This document shows positions 7,634 to 16,598 of a stretch of DNA of 64,000 bases, one piece after another (the first letter of the stretch is position 1; each line of letters starts with the position of its first letter). This stretch comes from Alcanivoracaceae bacterium (GTDB lineage: Bacteria; Pseudomonadota; Gammaproteobacteria; Pseudomonadales; Alcanivoracaceae), in NCBI GenBank assembly GCA_023146255.1, contig JAGLCJ010000013.1:1-64000 (forward strand), written 5' to 3'. The notes beneath the pieces are model-generated. The model did not search any database and had not been told where the DNA came from. It worked only from the letters and a program-made list of their open reading frames with translations. The translations under genes were made by a program, and so were the position numbers.

Positions 7634-7754
7634 TCGTGGCGATAGCGGATCTGCTGCTTGGGGTAGCGAGGTGAACTTTTCTGTAGCGCAGCATGGATGT
7701 CTTCATTACGATTCTGTCGATGGGAAGATCAATAACAATAGCAAGGAGAATGGT

Positions 7755-8648
7755 ATGGATATTCGGTTATCTGATTCGCTTAAGAGGCGCTGCCTGTATC
7801 TTTTTATGCTCGCTGCCGGGTTGTGCGCTGTTTCTGCGCATGCGGATGAAGTGAAAAGCGGCGTCTCGAAACGAATCACGGACTATACGATAACGGTCTT
7901 TCAGGAGACGTCTGCCACGCCGGAAGAGAGTCCGACGGTGACTGTTAGCGTACCTTCCGGCTATAAGGTCATTGGCGGTGGTGCCAAGGTGAACTGGCAG
8001 GGGTTCGGGAATCTGCTAACAGCATCTTACCCGTCTTCGGCGACGTCCTGGACTGCGGCGGGCAAGAGTGCTGTCGAAAGCTCGCCAGCTACTATTACCG
8101 CCTACGCGGTGGCGATCCATGATCCCAATGACGATTGGGAAGTCACTATTACCGAGTCAACCTCTCAGCAGGCTGCGCATCCGTATGCAGCGGTTGCGCC
8201 AGAAGCGGGTTATGCGTTAACCGGCGGAGGAGCAAAAACAAATTATTCCGGCGCAGGAAATTTCCTTACTGCTTCTTATCCGCACTTTGAAGCGACCTCA
8301 GGCTTCTACTGGTATGTAAATGGCAAGGATCATGTCCACAGCGACCCCGCCACAATCACCGCTTATGCCATAGGCATAAAAGGTGCTTGGCCGGACGTGG
8401 TGACACCAGCCATATCCGTGTACGAAAGTACATCTCCAGTGGCGCAACATCCCAGTGTCTCTGTCACTCTGCCGATCACATATTCCGGGGTGGTGACAAC
8501 GGGTGGTGCCATCGATAACTGGACCGGCTGGGGCAACATGCTCACCGCTATATACCCGACCGGAGACAAAACCTGGGTGGCCTCTGGCAAGGATCAGGCA
8601 CAAGGCAGCCCCGCAGATATCGATGGATATCTTCTGATTGCCCGGTAA
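7755..8648 (+). CDS. Secreted protein with three tandem ~85-residue repeats
   Basis: The ATG at 7755 follows AAGGAGAA and gives a signal peptide ending in SAHA (residue 30). The remaining 267 residues are three repeats (about 44-128, 129-215 and 216-297). Each holds a Gly-rich turn (GGGAKVNW at 74, GGGAKTNY at 157, TGGAIDNW at 249), a GNxLTAxYP segment, W..GKD/S, and PATITAYA or a variant. The repeats suggest a three-bladed beta structure exported to the periplasm or outside. I do not recognise the family. The open frame extends upstream to 7590, overlapping the acyltransferase gene, but that part lacks a start with support. Confidence 0.8.
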   Translation: MDIRLSDSLKRRCLYLFMLAAGLCAVSAHADEVKSGVSKRITDYTITVFQETSATPEESPTVTVSVPSGYKVIGGGAKVNWQGFGNLLTASYPSSATSWTAAGKSAVESSPATITAYAVAIHDPNDDWEVTITESTSQQAAHPYAAVAPEAGYALTGGGAKTNYSGAGNFLTASYPHFEATSGFYWYVNGKDHVHSDPATITAYAIGIKGAWPDVVTPAISVYESTSPVAQHPSVSVTLPITYSGVVTTGGAIDNWTGWGNMLTAIYPTGDKTWVASGKDQAQGSPADIDGYLLIAR

Positions 8649-8751
8649 GTAAGCGCCTCTCTGCGCCAGAGTTGCGACATATCCTCGGAGCAGGCTCGGC
8701 CCGGTCAGGCGGTGGATCGGGCCAGAATTTTTGATCTGACAAGAGGTTGCC

Positions 8752-9048
8752 ATGCTGAAGACCTTTCGACTGCTCAGCCTGATAGAAGGCCTTTCACTGA
8801 TCACCCTGCTGTTTATCGCCATGCCTGCCAAGTATCAGTTCGGCTATGACTTTGTCTGGCCAGTGGGTATGACCCATGGCGTGTTGTGGCTCAGCTTTGT
8901 GGTGATGTCTCTGATGGTCAGCCATCTGCAGCGCTGGTCGGTACTGGTCTGGCTGCTGGCGCTGATTTGCTCGGTGATTCCGTTCGGCTTTGTCGTGCTG
9001 GATGCCCGATTGAAGCGAGAGATGACTCAGTTACCGGCGGCTGGCTGA
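8752..9048 (+). CDS. DUF3817-type integral membrane protein
   Basis: A 98-residue protein with three hydrophobic segments and the pattern FRLLSLIEGLSLITLL, followed by GMTHGVLWL. This pattern is typical of the DUF3817 (YdzA-like) family of small inner-membrane proteins of unknown function. AAGAGG precedes ATG 8752. It begins a short run of three plus-strand genes with short gaps that could form an operon with the lipoprotein and the 96-residue membrane protein. Confidence 0.85.
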   Translation: MLKTFRLLSLIEGLSLITLLFIAMPAKYQFGYDFVWPVGMTHGVLWLSFVVMSLMVSHLQRWSVLVWLLALICSVIPFGFVVLDARLKREMTQLPAAG

Positions 9049-9111
9049 TTGTCTGGCCGTTGAGTTTCTGGAAATATCGACGGACATATAACCCACATTG
9101 CGAGTCGTGCC

Positions 9112-9840
9112 ATGGGTCGTCCAGTCTGGTTGCTCACTGTTCTCTGTCTTGTGGCCCTGCTGCAGGGTTGTGCATCTGCTGATCTCAAGCTGGCGGCCAG
9201 TCAGCCGGCCCCGGACTGGGTCTATATCCACCCCGATGCCAAGGTCGGCGATCGTGCCGAGTGGAAGAATGCCGCGCGGCGTCATCATTACATCAACTGG
9301 GAAGTGGTGGCTGAACACGGCGATGATCTGGAGGTCACGCTGGCCTGGCAGAATGAAACCGGCTCCGGTGGCTCCGAGCAGAAGGGGTTGCGTCGGCATT
9401 TCATCATCGGCCGGGACGGCACGGTAAAGCGTGCCTTTGCCCGCAACTTCAAGAACGGCAAGCAGGTTGAGATGCGGGTGGCAAAGCCGGGCGAGGTGAT
9501 CGTCAAGCGCGAACGCATTCCGCTGGATACGCCGCAGACCATCACCACGCCTGCTGGCACCTTTACCGTCTCTGAAGTGCTGATCCAGCATTACCACTAT
9601 CGCGTGCTGGTGACGTCACTGGATACCGCCGCAGTTGAGTTTATTGATCCGACAGCCAGCTTTGGTGTGGTTCGTAGTCTACAGGACATCGACATTGCTG
9701 GTTTGGTACTGGCGCGACTGACAGCGGCAGTCGGGGAGGTCAAGATGAACCCATCGCCGACAACCCTGTACACAGCTTTGTCGGAGCTGGAGTTGAACAA
9801 CAAGATCAAGCAGAACTTCCATCTGGAAGCGATGCGCTAG
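9112..9840 (+). CDS. Putative lipoprotein
   Basis: A 242-residue protein with a lipoprotein signal peptide ending in ALLQGC (Cys20). The mature part starts with a short linker, then alternating strands (residues about 45-160: VGDRAEWKNAARRHHYINWEVV and later TPAGTFTVSEVLIQHYHYRV), which look like an outer-membrane-anchored beta-sandwich. The TPAGTFxVxE pattern occurs in many uncharacterised periplasmic DUF proteins. There are no catalytic motifs. It is downstream of the DUF3817 gene. Function unknown. Confidence 0.8.
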   Translation: MGRPVWLLTVLCLVALLQGCASADLKLAASQPAPDWVYIHPDAKVGDRAEWKNAARRHHYINWEVVAEHGDDLEVTLAWQNETGSGGSEQKGLRRHFIIGRDGTVKRAFARNFKNGKQVEMRVAKPGEVIVKRERIPLDTPQTITTPAGTFTVSEVLIQHYHYRVLVTSLDTAAVEFIDPTASFGVVRSLQDIDIAGLVLARLTAAVGEVKMNPSPTTLYTALSELELNNKIKQNFHLEAMR

Positions 9841-9883
9841 ACTGGCCGTGCAAAGGCGCTGTAATCGATAAGGACAGGCAATC

Positions 9884-10174
9884 ATGGAAGATCTTTTTGA
9901 CGACGGATTATTAAGAGCACTGCTGCGAATGGTGCTCGGTCTGCTGCGGGTCTTGCTGTTTATCGGTTGGGATCTCCTCTTTGAGCAAGTTGGCTGGTTT
10001 GTCGGTTGGCTTTTCTATCGGGGCATCAGCTTCGGCCGCTTTCCTGAGCAGCAGCTATCCGAGCAGGATCGTGCCTCAACAGGAACGGCGATCCTGGTGG
10101 AGTTCACCGGGCTTGGTTTGCTTGCGTTGACCATCTATGGACTGAGTCAGATGCTTGGTGCAGGTGGTCCTTGA
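9884..10174 (+). CDS. Small membrane protein
   Basis: A 96-residue protein starting at ATG 9884 after GGACAGG. Two hydrophobic stretches (about residues 10-46 and 70-90) flank a polar middle with FPEQQLSEQDRAST. It probably sits in the inner membrane. I do not recognise a family. It is the last gene before a REP element and the convergent porin gene. Confidence 0.7.
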   Translation: MEDLFDDGLLRALLRMVLGLLRVLLFIGWDLLFEQVGWFVGWLFYRGISFGRFPEQQLSEQDRASTGTAILVEFTGLGLLALTIYGLSQMLGAGGP

Positions 10175-10181
10175 AAAAATA

Positions 10182-10239
10182 GTAGCGGCGGCCGCCGCGA
10201 TCTGTCGGAAAGATCGCGGTCGGTCGACCGCTCCTACAG
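10182..10239. repeat. REP/BIME-type palindromic element
   Basis: Two facing REP-like units: a divergent unit at 10182-10200 and a clear one at 10214-10237 on the opposite strand, ending CTCCTACA. On the minus strand, CCGCGATC/GATCGCGG and a following G+C palindrome are succeeded by TTTTTT, so the element can also terminate the nitrate operon after the porin gene. Its TGTAGGAGC head matches the elements at 25024 and 37861. Confidence 0.75.
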
Positions 10240-10250
10240 GGCTCGGCTTA

Positions 10251-11456
10251 TCAGAATACCGCTTCTGCCATCAGCCAGATTTTCTGCGCATCGGTGCCGA
10301 CATCGCCGGCAGAGTAATCCGCGTACTTCAGCGTCAGCGTGTAGTTGCCACCGAGCTTCTTGCTGGCCTGCAGGTTCAGTTCCTCGCCCTGATCGATATT
10401 GCCGGTATCACTTTCATACTCGTGATATACGGCGAGCAGGTTTACACCTTTGACCGCGCCGCCAAGGCTGGCGTAGGTATCGACGATGCCGGTGCCCGGT
10501 GTGGCGAGGAACTTGTCTGCCCAGCCCTGGAAGGCATGGCCTGTAGCCAGCGGGGTGGCGAAGGCAACGCCAGCGTCACTGTCAGCGCCAAGCGTTTCGC
10601 TGGCCAGACCCAGACGGACACCGGACAGCTTGCCGCCCACCGACAGCAGCAGGTAGTCCGCATCATAGTCGGTGGCATTGTCGCCATAGTCAGATTGGGT
10701 TGCACCCTCGACCCGGTAATCCAGCGTCACGCTGTCAATCGCCACTTCGCCCATGATGTAGGCACCAATGGTTTGCGATGACAGGGCTGCAGCATCGGCA
10801 AAATCCAGCGCATACATATAGGCCACCGGGGTGAATGCCTTGCTCGCAGCATACTTGACGTTCAGCAGATGGTGATCGCTGATCAGCGCCGCCGGTGGTG
10901 CGCCGGCATCCGGGCCGAAGATGCGACGGGTATCGCTGACCCACGCATAGTCGAGGGTAAGCTTGTCGACCGGCGTCGCTGTCAGGCGCAGGGCATCATA
11001 GGTCTGCTCATTCTGCCGCCAGCCGACGCCACCAATAAAGCGCTGGTTATCAAACAGAATCCGCTGGCGACCGGCGACTGCGGTAAAACCATCGAGCCGA
11101 TAGCGCACCGCGGCCTGGTTCAGGTCGGCGCCTTTTGGGTCCGCCACGGTAGGGAAGGTGGTGTTGCCATTTCGGGTGTCATTAAAGCGTTCATCAAGCA
11201 GCTGGCCAACATGATCAAACTCGATCATCAGATCGAGCTTGTTCCATTGCCCGCTGGTGTAACTCAAACGGGTGCGCAGGGTCGACGCGTTGGCATCGTT
11301 AGCGAATGCATCATCTGAAACCTGCTCATGACGCAAGCGAAACGATAGCGAGGTTTTCCCCTCTTTCAGGGCGCCGGCGAGATCATCGGCGCTGTACCCC
11401 AGTGATGGAACAACAACAGCAACACAGAACGGAATTGCAAGCAGTGAGCGGGACAT
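10251..11456 (-). CDS. Outer-membrane porin of the alginate-export family
   Basis: A 401-residue outer-membrane beta-barrel. The signal peptide ends near SLGYSADDL, strands alternate throughout, and the C-terminus is MAEAVF with the terminal Phe recognised by the Bam complex. The TSLSFRLRHEQV start and VAGRQRILFDNQRFIGGVGWRQNEQTYDALRL segment are typical of the Alginate_exp porin family. GAGGAAG precedes ATG 11456. As the last gene of the nitrate cluster, it may carry nitrate or nitrite across the outer membrane; this is inferred from context only. Confidence 0.82.
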   Translation of the reverse strand: MSRSLLAIPFCVAVVVPSLGYSADDLAGALKEGKTSLSFRLRHEQVSDDAFANDANASTLRTRLSYTSGQWNKLDLMIEFDHVGQLLDERFNDTRNGNTTFPTVADPKGADLNQAAVRYRLDGFTAVAGRQRILFDNQRFIGGVGWRQNEQTYDALRLTATPVDKLTLDYAWVSDTRRIFGPDAGAPPAALISDHHLLNVKYAASKAFTPVAYMYALDFADAAALSSQTIGAYIMGEVAIDSVTLDYRVEGATQSDYGDNATDYDADYLLLSVGGKLSGVRLGLASETLGADSDAGVAFATPLATGHAFQGWADKFLATPGTGIVDTYASLGGAVKGVNLLAVYHEYESDTGNIDQGEELNLQASKKLGGNYTLTLKYADYSAGDVGTDAQKIWLMAEAVF

Positions 11457-11507
11457 GACGCTTCCTCATACGGTTGACGGGAAATTTCCTGTCCATCCAA
11501 ATGCCCT

Positions 11508-12389
11508 TCATGCTGACAGAGCTTCAGTCTGTCCGGCTTGTGCCGGATCTTGGGGTAACGCTTTTACTGATCCGTTTTCCGCTAATGCCACGACCTTGCC
11601 GACTACCAGCAGACAGGGGGTGCGAAGCGCTTCGCGGGCTGCAACCTGATCAATGTCATTGAGTATGCAAAAAGCTTGCCTATGTGAGTCAGTGGTGCCG
11701 TTTTCGATCAGTGCGGCGGGCGTTTCTGCTGACATGCCATGGGCAATGAGTTGTTCGCGAATATGGGCGAGCTGGGAAAGTCCCATATAAAACACCAGAG
11801 TACGAGCCGGATCGGCGGCCAGTGCGGCCCAGTTGCTGTGATCCTGCTCGTCGCTGTAATGCGCGGTGGTCAGGCAAACGCTGTCGGCAACGTGGCGCTG
11901 CGTTAACGGAAAGCCCGCGGCTGCTGCACAACCGGCCGCGGCGGTAATTCCCGGCACCACTTCGGTGCGAATGCCTGCGGCTTTTAACGTGGCAAGCTCT
12001 TCGCCACCGCGACCGAAGATGAACGGATCACCGCCTTTCAGGCGCACGACTTTTTTGCCACGCATGGCGTGGTGAACAAGCAGGGCTTCAATGCCGGATT
12101 GCGGCACGGCATGGTGGCCGGGACGTTTGCCAACATCGATCAGCAGCGCATCGCTGGCGCATTCCTTCAACAGCGCCGGTGCCACCAGACGATCATGAAT
12201 CACCACTTCGGCCTGCTGCAGCAATCGCAGCGCTTTGACGGTGATCAGTTCCGGGTCGCCCGGGCCGGCGCCCACCAGCCAGACCTGACCGGAAGGTTGG
12301 CCCCGCGAGGCAACTTCAGGACGACGTGCATCGCGCTCGCTGCGCAGCCAGTCAAGCCATTCAATCCAGGGCGCAAACATGCTCAGCAT
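11508..12389 (-). CDS. cobA: Uroporphyrinogen-III C-methyltransferase (SUMT)
   Basis: This enzyme adds two methyl groups from SAM to uroporphyrinogen III, giving precorrin-2 for siroheme, the cofactor of NirB. It has 293 residues from ATG 12389, which overlaps the nasA stop and has GGAGG upstream. Motifs are GAGPGDPELITVKAL, the LKGGDPFIFGRGGEE signature, and VVPGITAA. Only the methyltransferase domain is present, with no CysG-type dehydrogenase/ferrochelatase part, so siroheme completion relies on another protein. The open frame extends to 12452 but the coupled start is better supported. Confidence 0.93.
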   Translation of the reverse strand: MLSMFAPWIEWLDWLRSERDARRPEVASRGQPSGQVWLVGAGPGDPELITVKALRLLQQAEVVIHDRLVAPALLKECASDALLIDVGKRPGHHAVPQSGIEALLVHHAMRGKKVVRLKGGDPFIFGRGGEELATLKAAGIRTEVVPGITAAAGCAAAAGFPLTQRHVADSVCLTTAHYSDEQDHSNWAALAADPARTLVFYMGLSQLAHIREQLIAHGMSAETPAALIENGTTDSHRQAFCILNDIDQVAAREALRTPCLLVVGKVVALAENGSVKALPQDPAQAGQTEALSA

Positions 12390-15034
12390 AATGCCTCCGG
12401 TACGGTGTTGGTGGTCAGCAACCGGCGCAGGTCCGGAATGCAGGAGCCGCAATTGGTGCCGGCGCGGGTGCAGGCGCCAATGCGTTCGACGCTGTCGCAG
12501 CCGTCGGCAATGGCGGAGAAAATTTTTGCTTCACGAACCTGATGGCAGCTGCATACCAGTGCACTGCAATCGGCGCCACTGGATGGCGCGCCGCGGGCAA
12601 GTTGCAATGCAGAAAGATCATTGCGATCCAGTGCTTCCAATAGCCAGCTCTCGTCAATCCGGGGTGGCTCCGGTTGCAGCGCGAACCAGCACACTGGCAT
12701 GGCATGGCGATAGCCGACCAGCCGAACGGTATGGCCGTAGCTGTCTTCCAGTTCGGCCCAGTCGGTAACCTGATCCTGCCAAAGCTTTTTCAGCATCGCC
12801 GCACTGACTGTCAGATCGCCGGCAAGCGAGACAACTTCCCAGTTGTCCGCCGGGCGGCGACACCAGTAGCGGTTATCCGGTAGTGGAAGGGCCTCGCGGC
12901 TGATCAGGATGGCGTGCCAGCGCAGCGCGACCTTGTCGATGCTGACCGGCGTTTGTTTGAAGGCCGGCTGGCCGGATACCGGGTCGCATATCGGTGCAAT
13001 CAGCGAATCAACACGCGCTCTGGAGGCGAACACATCGTTCCAGTGAATCGGCATAAAGGCGGTGCCGGGGGTCTGCCCGGATTGTTCTTGTGCACGGACG
13101 ATGCAGCTGCCTTGTCGACTGAGCACTTGAACCAGATCGCCGTGATTTAATCCGAGTACCGACATATCCTTGTCGTGCAACTCGATAAACGGCTCGCTGA
13201 TATGTTGCAGCAGGCGAGCACTGCGGGCAGTGCGGGTCATGGTGTGCCATTGATCGCGGATGCGACCGCTATTCAGCATCAATGGGAAGTTGGCATCGCA
13301 CTGTTGCGCTGCCGGCTGAGGCGCGCCATCGATAAAGCGGGCGCGCCGGTTGCTTGTAAAAAAATGGCCGTTCCCAAAGAAACGGGAAGTCCCGTCGGGG
13401 CTGTGTTCACGGATCGGCCATTGGACAGGAACCAGGCTGTCATAGTCGGTGTTGCTGAGGGAGGTCAGGCCACTCAGATCAAAATCGCGGCTGCCGTTGT
13501 TGTCAAAAGCGGATAACTCGGCATGCTCTCGGAAAATATCGGCAGGGCAGGTGTAGGCAAAGGCTTCCGCATAACCGAGTCGGTGGGCGAGATCGGTAAT
13601 GATCTTCCAGTCCGGCAAGGATTCCCCCGGCAACGGCAGGAAGGCGCGCTGGCGAGATATGCGTCGCTCGGAATTGGTGACGGTGCCGTCTTTCTCGCCC
13701 CAGCCGGCGGCCGGCAGACGGATATGGGCAAGGCGCAGGGTGTCGGTGTCAGCAACGCAATCGGATACCACCACGGTCTCGCACTGCGCCAGTGCCGCGC
13801 GCACCTTGTCGGCATCCGGCATCGACACCACCGGGTTGGTGGCCATGATCCAGACAAACTTTACTTTGCCATCGGCAATGGCATCAAACAGGTTGACCGC
13901 TTTCAGGCCCGGCCGTGTTGGCATCGCTGGCGCCTGCCAGAAGCGGCGGACCAGATCGCGATGCTCGGCATTGTCGATGTCCATGTGCGCGGCAAGCTGG
14001 TTGGCCAGTCCGCCGACTTCGCGGCCGCCCATGGCGTTGGGCTGGCCGGTGATCGAAAATGGCGTGGCGCCGGGTTTGCCGATCCGGCCGGTGGCGAGGT
14101 GGCAGTGCAGAATCGCACCGGCCTTGTCGACGCCACTGGCGGACTGATTGATGCCCTGGGAGAACACCGTCACGGTGCGTTCGGTATCAGCAAACCAGTG
14201 ATAAAAAGTGCGCAGCGTCTGCTCGTCGAGGCCGCAGCGTTCGGCCACGGTGAGGAGATCGCCGCTGCGCTGGCGACTGGAACGGGCAGTCGCGACGAAA
14301 TCATCGGTGTGTTTGAGAATAAAATCAGTGTCGATGGCCAGATGCATGACCAGCCAGGCCAGCAGGCCATCAAACAGGTAGCCGTCACTGCCCGGCGTGA
14401 TCTGCAGATGCAGATCGGCCAGCTCGGCGGTGGCAGTGCGACGCGGATCAATCACCACGATTTTCATCGACGGCCGCTCCGCCTTGGCGGCGGCAATGCG
14501 CTGATACACCACCGGGTGCGTCCAGGCCATGTTCGAGCCGGTGATCACCAGCAGATCGGCCAGCTCCAGATCTTCATAGCAGCCCGGTACGGTGTCGCTA
14601 CCGAAGACACGCTTGTGCGCGGCCACCGCGGTGGACATGCACAGGCGGCTGTTGGTGTCGATATTGGCGCTGCCGATAAAGCCTTTCATCAGCTTGTTGG
14701 CAACATAATAGTCTTCGGTGAGCAGCTGTCCGGATACATAAAATGCCACCGCATCCGGGCCGTACTCGCGGATCACGTTCTGCAGCCGAGTGGCGGTTTC
14801 ATCCAGTGCCTGATCCCAGCTGACCCTTTGCTCGCCGATATGCGGATGAAGCAATCGCTGTTTGCTGCCGATGGTGTCGGCCAGCGCGCTGCCCTTGACA
14901 CAAAGGCGGCCGAAGTTGGCCGGGTGTTGCTGGTCGCCACTGACCTGAATGCGGTTTGGATCAATATCCGTGTGCACGTTAACGCCGCAGCCTACGCCGC
15001 AGTACGGGCAGGTGGTGCGGACGACGGCGTTCAT
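12383..15034 (-). CDS. nasA: Assimilatory nitrate reductase catalytic subunit
   Basis: Reduces nitrate to nitrite in the cytoplasm using bis-MGD molybdenum and [4Fe-4S] cofactors. It has 883 residues. The N-terminal cluster motif is CPYCGVGCGV with the fourth Cys in GRLCVKG. Molybdopterin oxidoreductase domains fill the middle, a molydopterin-dinucleotide binding domain follows (NSGRIRDQWHTMTRT), and a C-terminal BFD-like [2Fe-2S] domain ends the protein (VCSCHQV...TNCGSC). The start overlaps the previous gene's stop as ATGA. Electrons probably come from the upstream FAD oxidoreductase through the BFD domain. Confidence 0.96.
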   Translation of the reverse strand: MNAVVRTTCPYCGVGCGVNVHTDIDPNRIQVSGDQQHPANFGRLCVKGSALADTIGSKQRLLHPHIGEQRVSWDQALDETATRLQNVIREYGPDAVAFYVSGQLLTEDYYVANKLMKGFIGSANIDTNSRLCMSTAVAAHKRVFGSDTVPGCYEDLELADLLVITGSNMAWTHPVVYQRIAAAKAERPSMKIVVIDPRRTATAELADLHLQITPGSDGYLFDGLLAWLVMHLAIDTDFILKHTDDFVATARSSRQRSGDLLTVAERCGLDEQTLRTFYHWFADTERTVTVFSQGINQSASGVDKAGAILHCHLATGRIGKPGATPFSITGQPNAMGGREVGGLANQLAAHMDIDNAEHRDLVRRFWQAPAMPTRPGLKAVNLFDAIADGKVKFVWIMATNPVVSMPDADKVRAALAQCETVVVSDCVADTDTLRLAHIRLPAAGWGEKDGTVTNSERRISRQRAFLPLPGESLPDWKIITDLAHRLGYAEAFAYTCPADIFREHAELSAFDNNGSRDFDLSGLTSLSNTDYDSLVPVQWPIREHSPDGTSRFFGNGHFFTSNRRARFIDGAPQPAAQQCDANFPLMLNSGRIRDQWHTMTRTARSARLLQHISEPFIELHDKDMSVLGLNHGDLVQVLSRQGSCIVRAQEQSGQTPGTAFMPIHWNDVFASRARVDSLIAPICDPVSGQPAFKQTPVSIDKVALRWHAILISREALPLPDNRYWCRRPADNWEVVSLAGDLTVSAAMLKKLWQDQVTDWAELEDSYGHTVRLVGYRHAMPVCWFALQPEPPRIDESWLLEALDRNDLSALQLARGAPSSGADCSALVCSCHQVREAKIFSAIADGCDSVERIGACTRAGTNCGSCIPDLRRLLTTNTVPEALC

Positions 15035-16233
15035 GCCGCCACCTCGCCGAACAGTAGCGCTGCCGGGTCGGCAATGCGCTTGCCTTGCTGGATCAGATCA
15101 AAATAGGCGCCGCCGTCACTGGCATCGCCAAACAGCACCACCGCCACCAGTCGGCCATCGCGCAACCAAAGCCGCTTGTAGTGACTCAGCTTTGGATCGC
15201 GCCAGACCAGCGTGCGGCAGTCTTCCAGCGACATCAGGTCGCCGGCGGAAAACACATCGACACCGCTGACCTTGAGGCGGGTCGGCAGCACTTCGGATTG
15301 ATAGCCTTCGGTTTCCTCGCTGCACAGCCGCCGGGCGAGCACGCGGGCCTGCTGATAGATCGGCGCGATCATGCCGAACAGTTCACCACTGATCTGGCAG
15401 CATTCGCCCAGTGCGAAGATGTTTTCGATGCTGGTGCGCATTAGCGCATCGGTGATGATGGCGCGCTCGCACTGCAACCCGGCTGCCCGCGCCAGCGAAA
15501 TTTCCGGGGTAATACCAATGCCGATAATCGCCAGTGAGCAGGGCAGCACCGTGCCGTCGGCCAGTTGCAGACCCTCGACATTGCCACTACCAACAAAGGC
15601 TTCACTGTTACAGCCGACATGCACGGCAATGCCGCGTTGACGCAGTGACTCGGCCAGTTTGATGCCGGCCTCTTCATCCAGTTGCCGGTTCATCAGCCAG
15701 TCGCCGTTGTGGACAACGCTGACCTGCATGCCCAGACGGTTCAGGCCGTAGGCCGCTTCGAGGCCGAGCAGGCCGCCACCGATCACCACGGCATTGCCGC
15801 CGCGGCGGGCAAACTGTTGCATCCGCTGAGCATCATCAAGGGTGCGAAAGCACAAAACATTACCGAGCCGGTTGCCCGGAATCGGCAACATGGCCGCACG
15901 CGAACCAGTGGCAATGATCAGGTGATCCCAGTCGATACGGGCGCCGCTTTCGGTGATGACACACTGCTGAGCGGCATCAATCGTTGCCGCCGGATCACCG
16001 CTGAGCAGGCTGATACCATGCTGCTCGTACCAGTCACGTGGATGAGTGATCAGTTCGTTGCGTGATTTTTCCCCGGCCAGCCAGGGCGACAGCATAATCC
16101 GGTTGTAGCCGGCGGCGGCTTCTTCGCCAATCACGGTAATGGCAAACCGGCGGGCATCGCGCGCCACCAGTTCGTCCAGCAGCCTGGTTGCTGCCATGCC
16201 ATTGCCGATAATGACCAGCCGCCGGGACGACAT
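15031..16233 (-). CDS. FAD/NAD(P)H oxidoreductase for nitrate reductase
   Basis: A 400-residue pyridine nucleotide-disulfide oxidoreductase starting at ATG 16233, two bases after the nirD stop. The FAD motif is VIIGNGMAATRLLDEL at residues 5-20; ATGS occurs around 105; the NAD motif is VVIGGGLLGLEAAYGL. It closely resembles the N-terminal half of NirB and the NasB-type electron-donor subunits. It has no BFD or siroheme domain. Lying between nirD and nasA, it most likely passes electrons from NAD(P)H to NasA. The open frame runs upstream to 16341 but would overlap nirD by about 100 bases. Confidence 0.88.
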   Translation of the reverse strand: MSSRRLVIIGNGMAATRLLDELVARDARRFAITVIGEEAAAGYNRIMLSPWLAGEKSRNELITHPRDWYEQHGISLLSGDPAATIDAAQQCVITESGARIDWDHLIIATGSRAAMLPIPGNRLGNVLCFRTLDDAQRMQQFARRGGNAVVIGGGLLGLEAAYGLNRLGMQVSVVHNGDWLMNRQLDEEAGIKLAESLRQRGIAVHVGCNSEAFVGSGNVEGLQLADGTVLPCSLAIIGIGITPEISLARAAGLQCERAIITDALMRTSIENIFALGECCQISGELFGMIAPIYQQARVLARRLCSEETEGYQSEVLPTRLKVSGVDVFSAGDLMSLEDCRTLVWRDPKLSHYKRLWLRDGRLVAVVLFGDASDGGAYFDLIQQGKRIADPAALLFGEVAA

Positions 16234-16235
16234 GG

Positions 16236-16598
16236 TTAGTGGGCCCCTTCCGCCACCAGTACCCGGCCCTGTCGTACCGCCACCGACCAGGTCGGAATCG
16301 ATACGCTCATGTCTTCCAGACAAATTCCGGTGCGCAGGCAAAAATGCTGCTTGTACACCGGTGAAGCCACCACCAGCTTGCCGCCGAGGCTGCCAATGAT
16401 GCCGCGTGACAACACATTGGCGCCGCTGAACGGATCATGGTTGCCGGTGGCAAACACGCCTTCACGGGTATGGAACAGGGCAATCTGGCGACCGTTCAGG
16501 CGTGCCGCCATGCCGGTGCCGGGAACAATTTCGTCGAGTGCACAGAGATCGTGCCAGCCGGCCAGGGATTCAATATGGGACGTCGCTGTGCCATTCAT
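16236..16598 (-). CDS. nirD: Nitrite reductase [NAD(P)H] small subunit
   Basis: A 120-residue Rieske-fold protein (about residues 12-115) that partners NirB in reducing nitrite to ammonium. The region ATGNHDPFSGANVLSRG and ASPVYKQHFCLRTGICLED matches NirD. As in other NirD proteins, the Cys-His pairs that would ligate a Rieske cluster are missing, so it is probably structural. Its ATG overlaps the nirB stop codon (ATGA), indicating translational coupling. Confidence 0.94.
   Translation of the reverse strand: MNGTATSHIESLAGWHDLCALDEIVPGTGMAARLNGRQIALFHTREGVFATGNHDPFSGANVLSRGIIGSLGGKLVVASPVYKQHFCLRTGICLEDMSVSIPTWSVAVRQGRVLVAEGAH

Noticed and set aside
13523..15106. A 527-codon open frame on the plus strand opposite nasA
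   Set aside because: It lies entirely antisense to a gene with full NasA motifs, has no recognisable domain, and such long antisense frames are common in G+C-rich codon usage.
16236..16598. A functional Rieske iron-sulfur cluster in NirD
   Set aside because: The Cys-His ligand pairs are absent, as is normal for NirD.
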